The notes under the pieces: generated by a model
The model's database searches: none
Told to the model about the DNA's origin: nothing
What the model saw: only the letters and a program-made list of their open reading frames with translations
Position numbers and translations under genes: made by a program
Origin: an uncultured Paracoccaceae bacterium
GTDB lineage: Bacteria > Pseudomonadota > Alphaproteobacteria > Rhodobacterales > Rhodobacteraceae
DNA: 64,000 nucleotides
Assembly (NCBI GenBank): GCA_947503935.1
Contig: CANNFR010000012.1
Location: forward strand, 1-64,000
Direction: 5' to 3'
In this document: piece after piece, positions 27,990-35,735 of the stretch
Position numbering within the stretch: position 1 is the first letter of the stretch
How the letters are laid out: every line of letters starts with the position of its first letter

Positions 27990-29240
27990 ATGGCAGCGCC
28001 CGGCGAGAACCTCAAGATCAACGGCCAGCGGTTATGGGACAGTCTGATGGAAATGGCCAAGATCGGCCCGGGCGTCGCGGGCGGCAACAATCGTCAGACC
28101 CTGACCGATGCCGATGCCGAGGGGCGCGCGCTGTTCCAGACATGGTGCGAGGAAGCCGGCTGCACCATGGGCGTCGACCAGATGGGCACCATGTTCGCCC
28201 GGCGCGAGGGCACTGACCCCGACGCGCTGCCGGTCTACGTGGGCAGCCACCTCGACACGCAACCCACCGGCGGCAAGTATGACGGCGTGCTGGGGGTGCT
28301 TGGGGGGCTCGAGATCCTCCGCACGCTGAATGACCTCGACATCAAGACGAAGCATCCCATCGTCGTGGTCAACTGGACCAATGAAGAGGGCACCCGCTTT
28401 GCCCCCGCCATGCTGGCCTCGGGCGTCTTCGCCGGGCGGCATGATTTGCAATGGGCCTATGACCGCAAGGATGCCGAGGGCAAGACCTTCGGCGATGAGC
28501 TCAAGCGCATCGGCTGGGTCGGGGACGAAAAGGTCGGCGACCGCAAGATGCACGCTTTCTTCGAGCTCCACATCGAACAGGGCCCGATTTTGGAGGCCGA
28601 GGGCAAGGATATCGGCGTCGTCACGCACGGCCAGGGCCTCCGCTGGATCGAATGCACCGTGACGGGGAAGGAGAGCCACACTGGTTCAACGCCCATGCAC
28701 ATGCGCAAGAATGCAGGCCGTGGGCTGGCACTGGTCACCGAGCTGGTCCACGAGATCGCGATGAAGAACCAGCCGAACGCCGTCGGCGCCATCGGCCATA
28801 TCGACGTCTACCCCAACAGCCGCAACATCATCCCCGGCCGCGTCGTCTTCACCATCGACATGCGCACCCATATTCTGCCCAAGCTGAACGCGATGGTGGA
28901 CGAATTGATGGAGCGTGCGCCCAAGCTCTGCGACGATATCGGCGTGGGTTTCGAGGCCCAGATCGTCGGCCAGTTCGACCCGCCCGCCTTCGACGAGGGC
29001 TGCGTGAAAGCCGTCCGCGACGCCGCCGAGCGGCTGGGCTATTCTCACATCGACATCGTCTCAGGCGCCGGCCACGACGCCTGCTGGATCAACGACGTCG
29101 CCCCCACCGCCATGGTCATGTGCCCCTGCGTCGACGGGTTGAGCCACAACGAGGCCGAGGAGATATCGCCGGAATGGGCTGCGGCCGGGGCGAACGTGCT
29201 GTTCCACGCGGTGGTGGAGACGGCGGAGGTGGTGGGGTGA
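27990..29240 (+). CDS. Zn-dependent amidohydrolase, N-carbamoyl-beta-alanine/ureidopropionase type
   Basis: M20-family metal hydrolase that removes the carbamoyl group of N-carbamoyl-beta-alanine (third step of reductive pyrimidine breakdown), yielding beta-alanine, CO2 and ammonia. Metal-site segments are present: VGSHLDTQPTGGKYDG, the acidic pair in NWTNEEGTRFAPAM, the histidine in FFELHIEQGP and the C-terminal SGAGHDACWI. 416 residues, the usual length of the amidase/hydantoinase-carbamoylase family. A GGAG ribosome site precedes the ATG. Substrate is inferred from the neighbouring dihydropyrimidinase; an allantoate or N-carbamoyl-amino-acid substrate cannot be excluded from sequence alone. 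Confidence 0.9.
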   Translation: MAAPGENLKINGQRLWDSLMEMAKIGPGVAGGNNRQTLTDADAEGRALFQTWCEEAGCTMGVDQMGTMFARREGTDPDALPVYVGSHLDTQPTGGKYDGVLGVLGGLEILRTLNDLDIKTKHPIVVVNWTNEEGTRFAPAMLASGVFAGRHDLQWAYDRKDAEGKTFGDELKRIGWVGDEKVGDRKMHAFFELHIEQGPILEAEGKDIGVVTHGQGLRWIECTVTGKESHTGSTPMHMRKNAGRGLALVTELVHEIAMKNQPNAVGAIGHIDVYPNSRNIIPGRVVFTIDMRTHILPKLNAMVDELMERAPKLCDDIGVGFEAQIVGQFDPPAFDEGCVKAVRDAAERLGYSHIDIVSGAGHDACWINDVAPTAMVMCPCVDGLSHNEAEEISPEWAAAGANVLFHAVVETAEVVG

Positions 29241-29608
29241 GGGTCATACTCCTAGCGAGTGTATACATTGGATTTTTAGGGCCTGCGTTAAGCAGTGACG
29301 CGGAGGCACAAGAACCTCTCAAGGGGATTGGGGTGGCAGAATGTCAGACCGTGCTAGACCTCCGCGAGAACGCTACTTTGCACCAGGCTCTATCTAGTTG
29401 GGTTTATGGATTTTTCAGCGCGCTGAATTTCCAGAGCATGAACCAAAACTACACGATGCGGGACCTCTCAGGAGCATCTATGGAGCCTGACGCACTCGCA
29501 GAACGGATTGTTGGAAGATGCTATGACGATCCAAAAAGGACGGTTCTGGCGGTCGCCTTTGACGTATTTGATCAGCTACCGCTTGTTGACGTCTCCAACA
29601 ATCGCTAG
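29237..29608 (+). CDS. Small secreted protein, HdeA/Rap1a-like layout
   Basis: Starts at a GTG overlapping the amidohydrolase stop (GTGA). The first 22 residues form a signal peptide (VRVILLASVYIGFLGPALS, cleavage near AEA-QE). The mature 100 residues hold two cysteines, in GVAECQTVLD and VGRCYDDP, around WVYGFFSALNFQ, the general spacing of HdeA/Rap1a-type small periplasmic proteins with one disulfide. The family is not firmly recognised. Base composition is clearly lower in GC than the flanking enzymes, suggesting separate acquisition. Role in the pyrimidine block unknown. Confidence 0.6.
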   Translation: MRVILLASVYIGFLGPALSSDAEAQEPLKGIGVAECQTVLDLRENATLHQALSSWVYGFFSALNFQSMNQNYTMRDLSGASMEPDALAERIVGRCYDDPKRTVLAVAFDVFDQLPLVDVSNNR

Positions 29609-29629
29609 CTCCGAGGATAGGAAGCGCAC

Positions 29630-31081
29630 ATGACAACACTCATCAAAAACGGCACCATCGTCACCGCCGATCTGACCTACAACGCGGATGTCCTAATCGA
29701 GGGCGGCAAGATCACTCAGATCGGCCCGAACCTCAAAGGCGACGAGACGCTCGACGCCACCGGCTGCTACGTCATGCCGGGGGGGATTGACCCGCATACC
29801 CACCTCGAGATGCCGTTCATGGGCACCTATTCCTCGGACGACTTCGAAAGCGGCACCCGTGCCGCCCTCAGCGGCGGCACCACGATGGTGGTCGACTTCG
29901 CGCTGCCCTCGCCCGATCAGGGCCTGCTCGACGCGCTTCAGATGTGGGACAACAAGTCGGGGCGCGCCAATTGCGACTATTCCTACCACATGGCGATCAC
30001 CTGGTGGGGCGAGAAGGTCTTTGATGACATGAAGGATGTGGTGGGCCGGGGCATCACCACGTTCAAGCATTTCATGGCCTACAAGGGCGCGCTGATGGTG
30101 AACGATGATGAGATGTTCGCCAGTTTCCAGCGCTGTGGTGAGCTTGGCGCGATCCCGCTGGTCCATGCCGAGAACGGCGATATCGTGGCCGATTTGCAGG
30201 CCAAGCTTCTGGCCGAAGGCAATAATGGCCCCGAGGCACATGCCTATTCCCGGCCCCCCCAGGTCGAGGGAGAGGCCACGAACCGCGCCATCATGATCGC
30301 CGATATGGCGGGCGTGCCGCTTTATGTGGTCCACACCTCGTGCGAAGAGGCGCACGAAGCGATCCGGCGGGCCCGGATGCAAGGCAAGCGGGTCTGGGGC
30401 GAGCCCCTGATCCAGCACCTGACGCTGGACGAAAGCGAATACGCCCATCCCGATTGGGACCATGCCGCCCGCCGGGTGATGAGCCCACCCTTCCGCAACA
30501 AGCAGCATCAGGACAGCTTATGGGCCGGGCTGCAATCGGGCTCGCTCTCGGTGGTGGCGACCGACCATTGCGCCTTCACGACCGAGCAGAAGCGGTATGG
30601 TGTGGGCGATTTCACCAAGATCCCGAACGGGACCGGGGGTCTCGAAGACCGGATGCCGATGCTCTGGACCTACGGCGTGGGCACCGGGCGCCTGACGCCG
30701 AATGAGTTTGTGGCGGTCACCAGTACCAACATCGCCAAGATCCTGAATTGCTACCCGAAGAAGGGCGCGGTTCTGGTGGGAGCGGACGCCGACCTCGTTG
30801 TCTGGGACCCTGAGAAGGAGAAGACGATTCAAGCCAAGACCCAGCAATCGGCCATCGATTACAACGTCTTCGAGGGCAAGAAGGTGAAAGGCCTGCCGCG
30901 CTTCACCCTGACCCGTGGCCATGTCGCCATCCATGACGGCGAGGTGCGCACGAAGGAGGGCCACGGCGAATTCGTGGCGCGCGAGCCGATGGGCGCGACG
31001 AACAAGGCGCTCTCGACCTGGAAGGAGTTGACCGCACCGCGTAAGGTGGAACGGTCGGGGATACCGGCGAGCGGTGTTTGA
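29630..31081 (+). CDS. hydA: Dihydropyrimidinase (D-hydantoinase family)
   Basis: Opens the ring of dihydrouracil or dihydrothymine to the N-carbamoyl-beta-amino acid, second step of reductive pyrimidine breakdown. Binuclear metal site: GGIDPHTHLEMPFMG, the carbamylated lysine in TTFKHFMAYKGALM, the histidines of LVHAENGD and VVHTSCEEA, and the aspartate in VVATDHCAF. 483 residues, standard. Lies 21 bases after the small secreted protein gene. The final codons (ERSGIPASGV) are copied further downstream as part of a tandem duplication. Confidence 0.94.
   Translation: MTTLIKNGTIVTADLTYNADVLIEGGKITQIGPNLKGDETLDATGCYVMPGGIDPHTHLEMPFMGTYSSDDFESGTRAALSGGTTMVVDFALPSPDQGLLDALQMWDNKSGRANCDYSYHMAITWWGEKVFDDMKDVVGRGITTFKHFMAYKGALMVNDDEMFASFQRCGELGAIPLVHAENGDIVADLQAKLLAEGNNGPEAHAYSRPPQVEGEATNRAIMIADMAGVPLYVVHTSCEEAHEAIRRARMQGKRVWGEPLIQHLTLDESEYAHPDWDHAARRVMSPPFRNKQHQDSLWAGLQSGSLSVVATDHCAFTTEQKRYGVGDFTKIPNGTGGLEDRMPMLWTYGVGTGRLTPNEFVAVTSTNIAKILNCYPKKGAVLVGADADLVVWDPEKEKTIQAKTQQSAIDYNVFEGKKVKGLPRFTLTRGHVAIHDGEVRTKEGHGEFVAREPMGATNKALSTWKELTAPRKVERSGIPASGV
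31043..31081 (+). repeat. Direct repeat a1: 3' end of dihydropyrimidinase gene
   Basis: 39 bases, beginning AAGGTGGAACGG and ending GGTGTTTGA, that match 31853-31891 at 32 of 39 positions, in the same frame. It marks the left edge of the first duplicated unit. Confidence 0.8.
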
Positions 31082-31475
31082 TGCGGTGAAGCTCTCCATT
31101 GTGGCCGCGACCTATACATTGGTCGCCTCACTCGCGACTTTTGCGGCCTCGGCGGTGCTGCTGATCCAGAAAACTTACATCGGCGCGCCATGGCCCAGTC
31201 TTTCACGCATACTCGACGTCTCGCTGCCTCTGGTGCTTGTTGGTGTGATGGCGGCCGCGCCGGTCTTCGTTTTGGTCCGAATGCTGCTGCATCTTGCAAA
31301 GATCCGCAATTACAGCGCCTTCGCGGCTGGCGGCGCCCTTATCGGGTTTGTCGTGCCGACCGTCCTTTGGGGCTTCTCCATAAGCGATCAGTTGATATTG
31401 GCATCTATCGGTGCCATTGCCGGATATCTTTATGCCATTCTCGAACGCCGTCTACTAAGGGCCGCTGCCGCGTGA
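31074..31475 (+). CDS. Four-helix membrane protein, paralogue A
   Basis: 133 residues with four predicted membrane helices: ATYTLVASLATFAASAVLLI, VSLPLVLVGVMAAAPVFVLV, SAFAAGGALIGFVVPTVL and LILASIGAIAGYLYAIL, ending in a basic tail ERRLLR. The GTG start overlaps the dihydropyrimidinase stop by 8 bases; a GTG four codons later is an alternative. It is a clear paralogue of the protein at 31893: both keep LL.Q..Y, AAP.F.LVR and the C-terminal LLR. The family is not recognised. Position between pyrimidine enzymes and an ABC importer suggests, but does not prove, a role in uptake. Confidence 0.65.
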   Translation: MFDAVKLSIVAATYTLVASLATFAASAVLLIQKTYIGAPWPSLSRILDVSLPLVLVGVMAAAPVFVLVRMLLHLAKIRNYSAFAAGGALIGFVVPTVLWGFSISDQLILASIGAIAGYLYAILERRLLRAAAA

Positions 31476-31635
31476 CGGAGTGACGTGACTGTGGCCCTGC
31501 GATTGGCGACCGGACGCCCCTGTTGCTCTGAGCGCCGCAGAGCCAGGCGATGCGGGAAGTGTTCGCACTCAGTTCTAGCACAATGACTGCGCAAAACTTG
31601 CGCGAATGCGGCTATATCGCGCGCTGCGGGTGATT

Positions 31636-31720
31636 GAGGCGTTGTCAGCGCACAGGACTCTGCGGCAGAAAGGCAAAAGGGCTTGCAACAAGGGATGCTA
31701 TGGATCTGCACATCACGATA
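31636..31720 (+). repeat. Direct repeat b1 (85 bases)
   Basis: Starts GAGGCGTTGTCAGCGCA, contains CTGCGGCAGAAAGGCAAA, and aligns without gaps to 32455-32539 with about 15 differences. It marks the right part of the first duplicated unit. Weaker similarity continues for about 50 bases to the left in both copies. Confidence 0.75.
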
Positions 31721-31852
31721 GCTGCCCGCGGCCTTTTGCCTGAGCGCGCCCCGTTCTTGGATGGGCCGGGCATGCAACAAGCAGCTACCTATGTGCTGGC
31801 GCGTTCGCGGATCAGTGCGGTATTCCCTCGAACGGGGCAACCTATGTCCTGC

Positions 31853-31891
31853 AAGGCGGGACGGTTGGCAATACCGGCGAGCGGGGTCTGA
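31853..31891 (+). repeat. Direct repeat a2: relic of dihydropyrimidinase 3' end
   Basis: Reads in frame as RLAIPASGV-stop, against RSGIPASGV-stop at the true gene end. Because it has no coding context upstream, it is best explained as a leftover carried along when the downstream membrane-protein gene was duplicated. Confidence 0.8.
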
Positions 31892-31892
31892 C

Positions 31893-32309
31893 ATGCGGGT
31901 CGTGGTCGCAACCGTAATAGCCTATGCGCTGGCATGTGTTGCGGCAGGCCTGGTCCTTGTAACCATGGCGCTTCTCACGCAGAACCTCTACTCGGGACCA
32001 GGGCATCCGATGGGTGAGGTGGTGGGTGATCTGATTGACCTGATCTATTTGATTGGGGTCTTTGCGGCGCCCGGATTCTTGTTGGTCCGCGGCGTTTTCT
32101 TCCTCCTCCGTCTTCAGCATTGGACAATTGCCGCGATAGCTGGCGTGGCTGCGGTGTACTTGCCCGCACTCCTCATCATCCAGGAAATGCCCTCGCAAGA
32201 GTTGGTGATCGCAGGCGGGAGCGCGGGCGTCGTCTATCGCCTGGTCGAGGCCGCACTTTTGCGCAGCCTAAAGCGGGGGGCGGCGGTGCTGGAGACGGGA
32301 GATGCCTGA
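31893..32309 (+). CDS. Four-helix membrane protein, paralogue B
   Basis: 138 residues with four predicted helices: ATVIAYALACVAAGLVLVTM, LIDLIYLIGVFAAPGFLLV, TIAAIAGVAAVYLPALLII and LVIAGGSAGVVYRLVEAAL. It aligns along its whole length with the protein at 31074, including LLTQNLYSGP against LLIQKTYIGA and APGFLLVR against APVFVLVR. The ATG lies one base after the relic stop codon. The loop with GHPMGEVVGDLIDL and the tail KRGAAVLETGDA differ from paralogue A, so the copies have diverged for some time. Function unknown. Confidence 0.65.
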   Translation: MRVVVATVIAYALACVAAGLVLVTMALLTQNLYSGPGHPMGEVVGDLIDLIYLIGVFAAPGFLLVRGVFFLLRLQHWTIAAIAGVAAVYLPALLIIQEMPSQELVIAGGSAGVVYRLVEAALLRSLKRGAAVLETGDA

Positions 32310-32454
32310 TCCACGCCGCCGTTTTATCGACGGGGCCGTCTGGGTGCGGCGGCGTCCGGAAGCAGGGTCGTAGAGGGGGCATCTCGGTTCAGATGGCCGG
32401 TCTTTCTGCGCAAGATCTGTGCAGATGCGCATCTATGTTGCGTAAGCGGCAGCA

Positions 32455-32539
32455 GAGGCGTTGTCAGCGCATGTGAGTCTGCGGCAGAAAGGCAAAGGGG
32501 TTTGCGGCAGGGGATTCTATGCATCTGAAAATCGCGAGA
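32455..32539 (+). repeat. Direct repeat b2 (85 bases)
   Basis: Second copy of the repeat at 31636-31720, offset by 819 bases; the a1/a2 repeats are offset by 810 bases. It ends 41 bases before the ABC ATPase start. Confidence 0.75.
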
Positions 32540-32580
32540 CTTGTTTTTGGCCCTTCGTCCGGCCTGTGCATGGGGATTGC

Positions 32581-33363
32581 ATGAGCACATCGGTGATTAT
32601 GGCCCAAGGCCTCGACCTGACATTCCAAACGGCGGATGGGCCGGTGCATGCCTTGAAGGACGTCAACCTGTCCGTCGATCGGGGCGAGTTTGTTTCGTTC
32701 ATCGGACCCTCGGGCTGTGGCAAGACGACCTTTCTGCGCTGTGTGGCCGCCTTGGAGACGCTGACTGAGGGCTCGCTGACCGTCAACGGTATGTCCCCCG
32801 ATGAGGCGCGGAGGGCGCGGGCTTATGGGTATGTGTTCCAGGCGGCGGGGCTGTATCCTTGGCGGACCATTGCGGGAAATGTGAAGCTTCCGCTTGAGAT
32901 CATGGGCTATTCCAAGGCTGAGCAGGCCGAGAGGGTTCGAAAAGTGCTGGAGCTGGTCGAGCTTGGGGCGTTTGGCCAGAAATTTCCCTGGCAGCTTTCC
33001 GGGGGCATGCAGCAGCGCGCCTCGATCGCCCGCGCGCTGAGCTTCGACGCCGACATCCTGCTGATGGACGAGCCTTTCGGCGCGCTGGACGAGATCGTCC
33101 GCGACCGTCTGAATGAGGAGTTGTTGAAGCTCTGGGCGGCGACGGGCAAGACGACGCTGTTTGTCACGCACTCGATCCCCGAGGCGGTGTACCTCTCGAC
33201 GAAGATCGTGGTGATGAGCCCGCGGCCGGGGCGGATCACCGACGTCATTGACAGCCCCCTGCCGAAAGAACGGCCGCTGGATATCCGCGATAGCGCGGAG
33301 TTTCTGGAGGTCGCCCACCGGGTCCGCGAGGGGTTGAGGGCGGGGCATGCCTATGAGGATTGA
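32581..33363 (+). CDS. ABC importer ATP-binding protein, NitT/TauT type
   Basis: ATPase of the importer completed by the permeases at 33878 and 34842 and the binding protein at 35736. Walker A GPSGCGKTT, the Q-loop in YGYVFQAAGLYPW, the signature LSGGMQQRASIARAL, Walker B ILLMDEP and the switch histidine in LFVTHS are intact. 260 residues, standard for the nitrate/taurine/thiamine-precursor group. Start ATG 32581 excludes the repeat DNA upstream. Its place at the end of the pyrimidine block suggests uptake of uracil, thymine, a nucleoside or a dihydropyrimidine, but this is inference. Confidence 0.9.
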   Translation: MSTSVIMAQGLDLTFQTADGPVHALKDVNLSVDRGEFVSFIGPSGCGKTTFLRCVAALETLTEGSLTVNGMSPDEARRARAYGYVFQAAGLYPWRTIAGNVKLPLEIMGYSKAEQAERVRKVLELVELGAFGQKFPWQLSGGMQQRASIARALSFDADILLMDEPFGALDEIVRDRLNEELLKLWAATGKTTLFVTHSIPEAVYLSTKIVVMSPRPGRITDVIDSPLPKERPLDIRDSAEFLEVAHRVREGLRAGHAYED

Positions 33364-33428
33364 GGCCCTGCACAATGTGTGCACCGGATGTGCACCGAAC
33401 GTGCACTGGTTGGTGCGGCGGAGGTCCG

Positions 33429-33881
33429 ATGATTGACACCGCAACCGCAGACGTCCGACGCGCCGAACCCGCCGACATTCTTGACTGCGCGGCGATAAAG
33501 AATGCCTGGATCGACGCAACTGAGTGGATGCCGCGGGTGCATTCGGCGGAGGACGTGACGCGTTACTATCGCGAGACAGTTTTTCCCAGCCGCGAGGTCT
33601 TCGTTGCCGGAACCGCCGGGGTTGAGGGCTATCTTGCGCTCGACGGCGAGGAAGTGACGGCGTTGTTCGTGGCCGAGGCCCGTCGGGGCGGGGGCGTCGG
33701 CGCCGCACCGTTGGCCCGCGCAAAGGCGGCGCGGGGGCGGTTGGAACTCTGGACGTTCGTCGCGAACGAAAGGGCGCGGCGGTTCTACGCGCGGGAAGGG
33801 TTCGTCGAGTTGCGGCAGACCAAGGGCGAGAACGAAGAGGGGCTGCCGGACGTTCTGCGTGGATGGGAGCGGGACGGATGA
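33429..33881 (+). CDS. GNAT-family N-acetyltransferase
   Basis: 150-residue acyl-CoA-dependent N-acetyltransferase. The fold is visible from VRRAEPADILDCAAI at the N-terminus, through the strand EEVTALFVAEARRGGGVGAAPL with an Arg/Gly-rich acetyl-CoA loop (RRGGGVG), to the motif NERARRFYAREGFVEL that closes the domain. The acceptor is unknown. The stop overlaps the first permease start in ATGA, so it belongs to the ABC operon despite having no obvious transport role. Confidence 0.82.
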   Translation: MIDTATADVRRAEPADILDCAAIKNAWIDATEWMPRVHSAEDVTRYYRETVFPSREVFVAGTAGVEGYLALDGEEVTALFVAEARRGGGVGAAPLARAKAARGRLELWTFVANERARRFYAREGFVELRQTKGENEEGLPDVLRGWERDG

Positions 33882-34774
33882 GGAACCTCCTTCCAGTCCT
33901 GACGGTCGTCGCCGTCCTTATGGTGCTCTGGTACGCTGGCGCGGTCTGGCTGAACGCGCAATGGACGCGGGATCAGGCGGCGCGGGCGGGGGTGGAGGTG
34001 TCGTTCTCGGAGGTGGTTGCGGCGAGCTTTACTCAGGAGCGGCCGGTGATGCCCGCGCCGCATCAGGTGGCGGTGGAACTCTACGAATCGACCATCGAGG
34101 AGGAGCTTTTCGGGCGGCGCGGCATCGTCCGCTCGGGCACGCTGTCGAACCGGTCGCTGATCTATCACGGTTGGGTCACGATCTCGGCCACGCTTTTGGG
34201 ATTTGCCATCGGCACTTTGGCGGGCATCCTTTTGGCCGTGGGCATCGTGCATAACCGCGCGATGGATATGAGCGTGATGCCCTGGGCGATTGCCAGCCAG
34301 ACGATCCCGATCCTGGCCATTGCGCCGATGATCATCGTGGTGCTGAACTCGGTGGGGCTGTCGGGGCTGATCCCGAAGGCGATCATCTCGGCTTATCTGT
34401 CGTTCTTTCCGGTGGTTGTCGGCATGGTCAAGGGGCTGCGCAGCCCCGATGCAATGCAGTTGGATTTGTTGCGCACTTACGGGGCAGGGCAGGCCGCGAC
34501 GTTCTGGAAGCTGCGTCTGCCGGCCTCGATGCCCTATCTCTTCGCCTCGCTGAAGGTGGGGGTGGCGGCCAGCCTAGTGGGGGCGATTGTGGGTGAATTG
34601 CCGACGGGCGCGGTGGCGGGCTTGGGCGCGCGGTTGCTGTCGGGGTCGTATTACGGGCAGACGGTGCAGATCTGGGCCGCGCTTTTTGCGGCGGCGATCG
34701 TGGCGGCGTCCCTGGTGGGGATCATCGGTTGGCTTGAGCGGCGGACCTTGCGGGGTATGGGGATGGCGCGATGA
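33878..34774 (+). CDS. ABC importer permease 1, NitT/TauT type
   Basis: 298-residue membrane subunit with an N-terminal anchor helix, a periplasmic insert of about 80 residues (QWTRDQAARAGVEVSFSE onward) and the core of about six helices. The EAA loop that docks the ATPase is in RTYGAGQAATFWKLRLPAS. It pairs with the second permease at 34842 as a heterodimer. The start ATG lies in an ATGA overlap with the GNAT gene. Confidence 0.9.
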   Translation: MRNLLPVLTVVAVLMVLWYAGAVWLNAQWTRDQAARAGVEVSFSEVVAASFTQERPVMPAPHQVAVELYESTIEEELFGRRGIVRSGTLSNRSLIYHGWVTISATLLGFAIGTLAGILLAVGIVHNRAMDMSVMPWAIASQTIPILAIAPMIIVVLNSVGLSGLIPKAIISAYLSFFPVVVGMVKGLRSPDAMQLDLLRTYGAGQAATFWKLRLPASMPYLFASLKVGVAASLVGAIVGELPTGAVAGLGARLLSGSYYGQTVQIWAALFAAAIVAASLVGIIGWLERRTLRGMGMAR

Positions 34775-34801
34775 GCATTCGGCGGGCCTGTTGCGGCTGT
34801 G

Positions 34802-34838
34802 GGAGCCTCCGGCGGGGATATTTTTGTCAGAAGGAAGG
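34802..34838. repeat. 37-base interspersed intergenic repeat, copy 2
   Basis: Begins GGAGCCTCCGGCGGGGAT and lies between the two permease genes, ending four bases before the second permease start; its GAAGGAAGG end may double as the ribosome site. Differs from the copy at 3999 at four positions. Confidence 0.6.
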
Positions 34839-34841
34839 CGC

Positions 34842-35687
34842 ATGAGCTGGGTTTTGGGCGTGACCCTGTTCTGGCTGGCGGCCTGGTGGGCCAATACGCG
34901 GATTGCGGCGTCGCGCTTTGCCGCGACACGGGCCGGCAAGCTGGCCGTGCCGGCCCTGTTCGGCATCACGCTGTTGGTCTTGTGGGAGGGAATGGTGCGC
35001 GGCCTGAACGTGCCCGGCGTGATCCTGCCCGCGCCCACGGCCATTGCGGCGAAATTCGCGGCCTCGACCGATATCCTCTGGGTGGATTTCGTGCAGACCT
35101 TCGTGAAGGGCGCTTTGTCGGGCTATGCGATCGGCTGCGGGGCGGCCTTCGTGACCGCCATTTTGATCGACAGGTCGCCGTTTCTGACGCGCGGGCTGCT
35201 GCCGGTGGGCAATTTCATCGCCGCCCTGCCCATCATTGGGATCGCGCCGATCATGGTGATGTGGTTCGGGTTTGACTGGCAGTCGAAAGCCGCCGTGGTT
35301 GTGGCGATGGTGTTCTTTCCGGTTCTGGTCAACACCGTTGCAGGTCTGACCGCGACCGAGCCGATGCAGCGCGATCTGATGCGCACCTATGGCGCGGGCT
35401 ATTGGCAGACGTTGTTCAAGCTGCGCCTGCCGGCCGCGATGCCGTTCGTCTTCAACGGGCTTAAAATTTCAACAACTCTGGCGCTGATCGGTGCTATCGT
35501 GGCCGAGTTCTTCGGCTCGCCCATCAAGGGGATGGGATTTCGCATTTCGACCGAGGTGGGGCGGCTTGGTCTGGATATGGTCTGGGCCGAGATCACGGTC
35601 GCGGCCCTGGCCGGATCGGCGTTCTACGGGCTGGTGGCGCTGATCGAGAAGCGGGTGACGTTCTGGCACCCCTCGCAGCGCGGATAG
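34842..35687 (+). CDS. ABC importer permease 2, NitT/TauT type
   Basis: 281-residue membrane subunit homologous to the upstream permease. Helices are evident in LGVTLFWLAAWWAN, LFGITLLVLWEGMV, LIGAIVAEFFGS and others; the EAA loop is in RTYGAGYWQTLFKLRLPAAM, nearly the same as in permease 1. An AAGGAAGG ribosome site, formed by the 37-base repeat, precedes ATG 34842. Downstream, the binding-protein gene follows after 48 bases. Confidence 0.9.
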   Translation: MSWVLGVTLFWLAAWWANTRIAASRFAATRAGKLAVPALFGITLLVLWEGMVRGLNVPGVILPAPTAIAAKFAASTDILWVDFVQTFVKGALSGYAIGCGAAFVTAILIDRSPFLTRGLLPVGNFIAALPIIGIAPIMVMWFGFDWQSKAAVVVAMVFFPVLVNTVAGLTATEPMQRDLMRTYGAGYWQTLFKLRLPAAMPFVFNGLKISTTLALIGAIVAEFFGSPIKGMGFRISTEVGRLGLDMVWAEITVAALAGSAFYGLVALIEKRVTFWHPSQRG

Positions 35688-35735
35688 ATTTCAAGAAGGC
35701 CCTGAAAACAGGGGTCGCAACACGGAGGTAATGGA

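Larger units (their letters stand above)
31476..31892. other. Intergenic region with repeat copies
   Basis: No convincing gene. The region holds the first copy of the 85-base repeat (31636-31720), about 130 bases without recognised content (31721-31852), and a copied dihydropyrimidinase tail (31853-31891). Short reading frames occur on both strands, but none has a ribosome site or family resemblance. Confidence 0.6.

Noticed and set aside
31634-31891. An 85-residue open frame ending RLAIPASGV
   Set aside because: Only the last residues mean anything, as the relic of the dihydropyrimidinase end; the rest is repeat DNA without a ribosome site.
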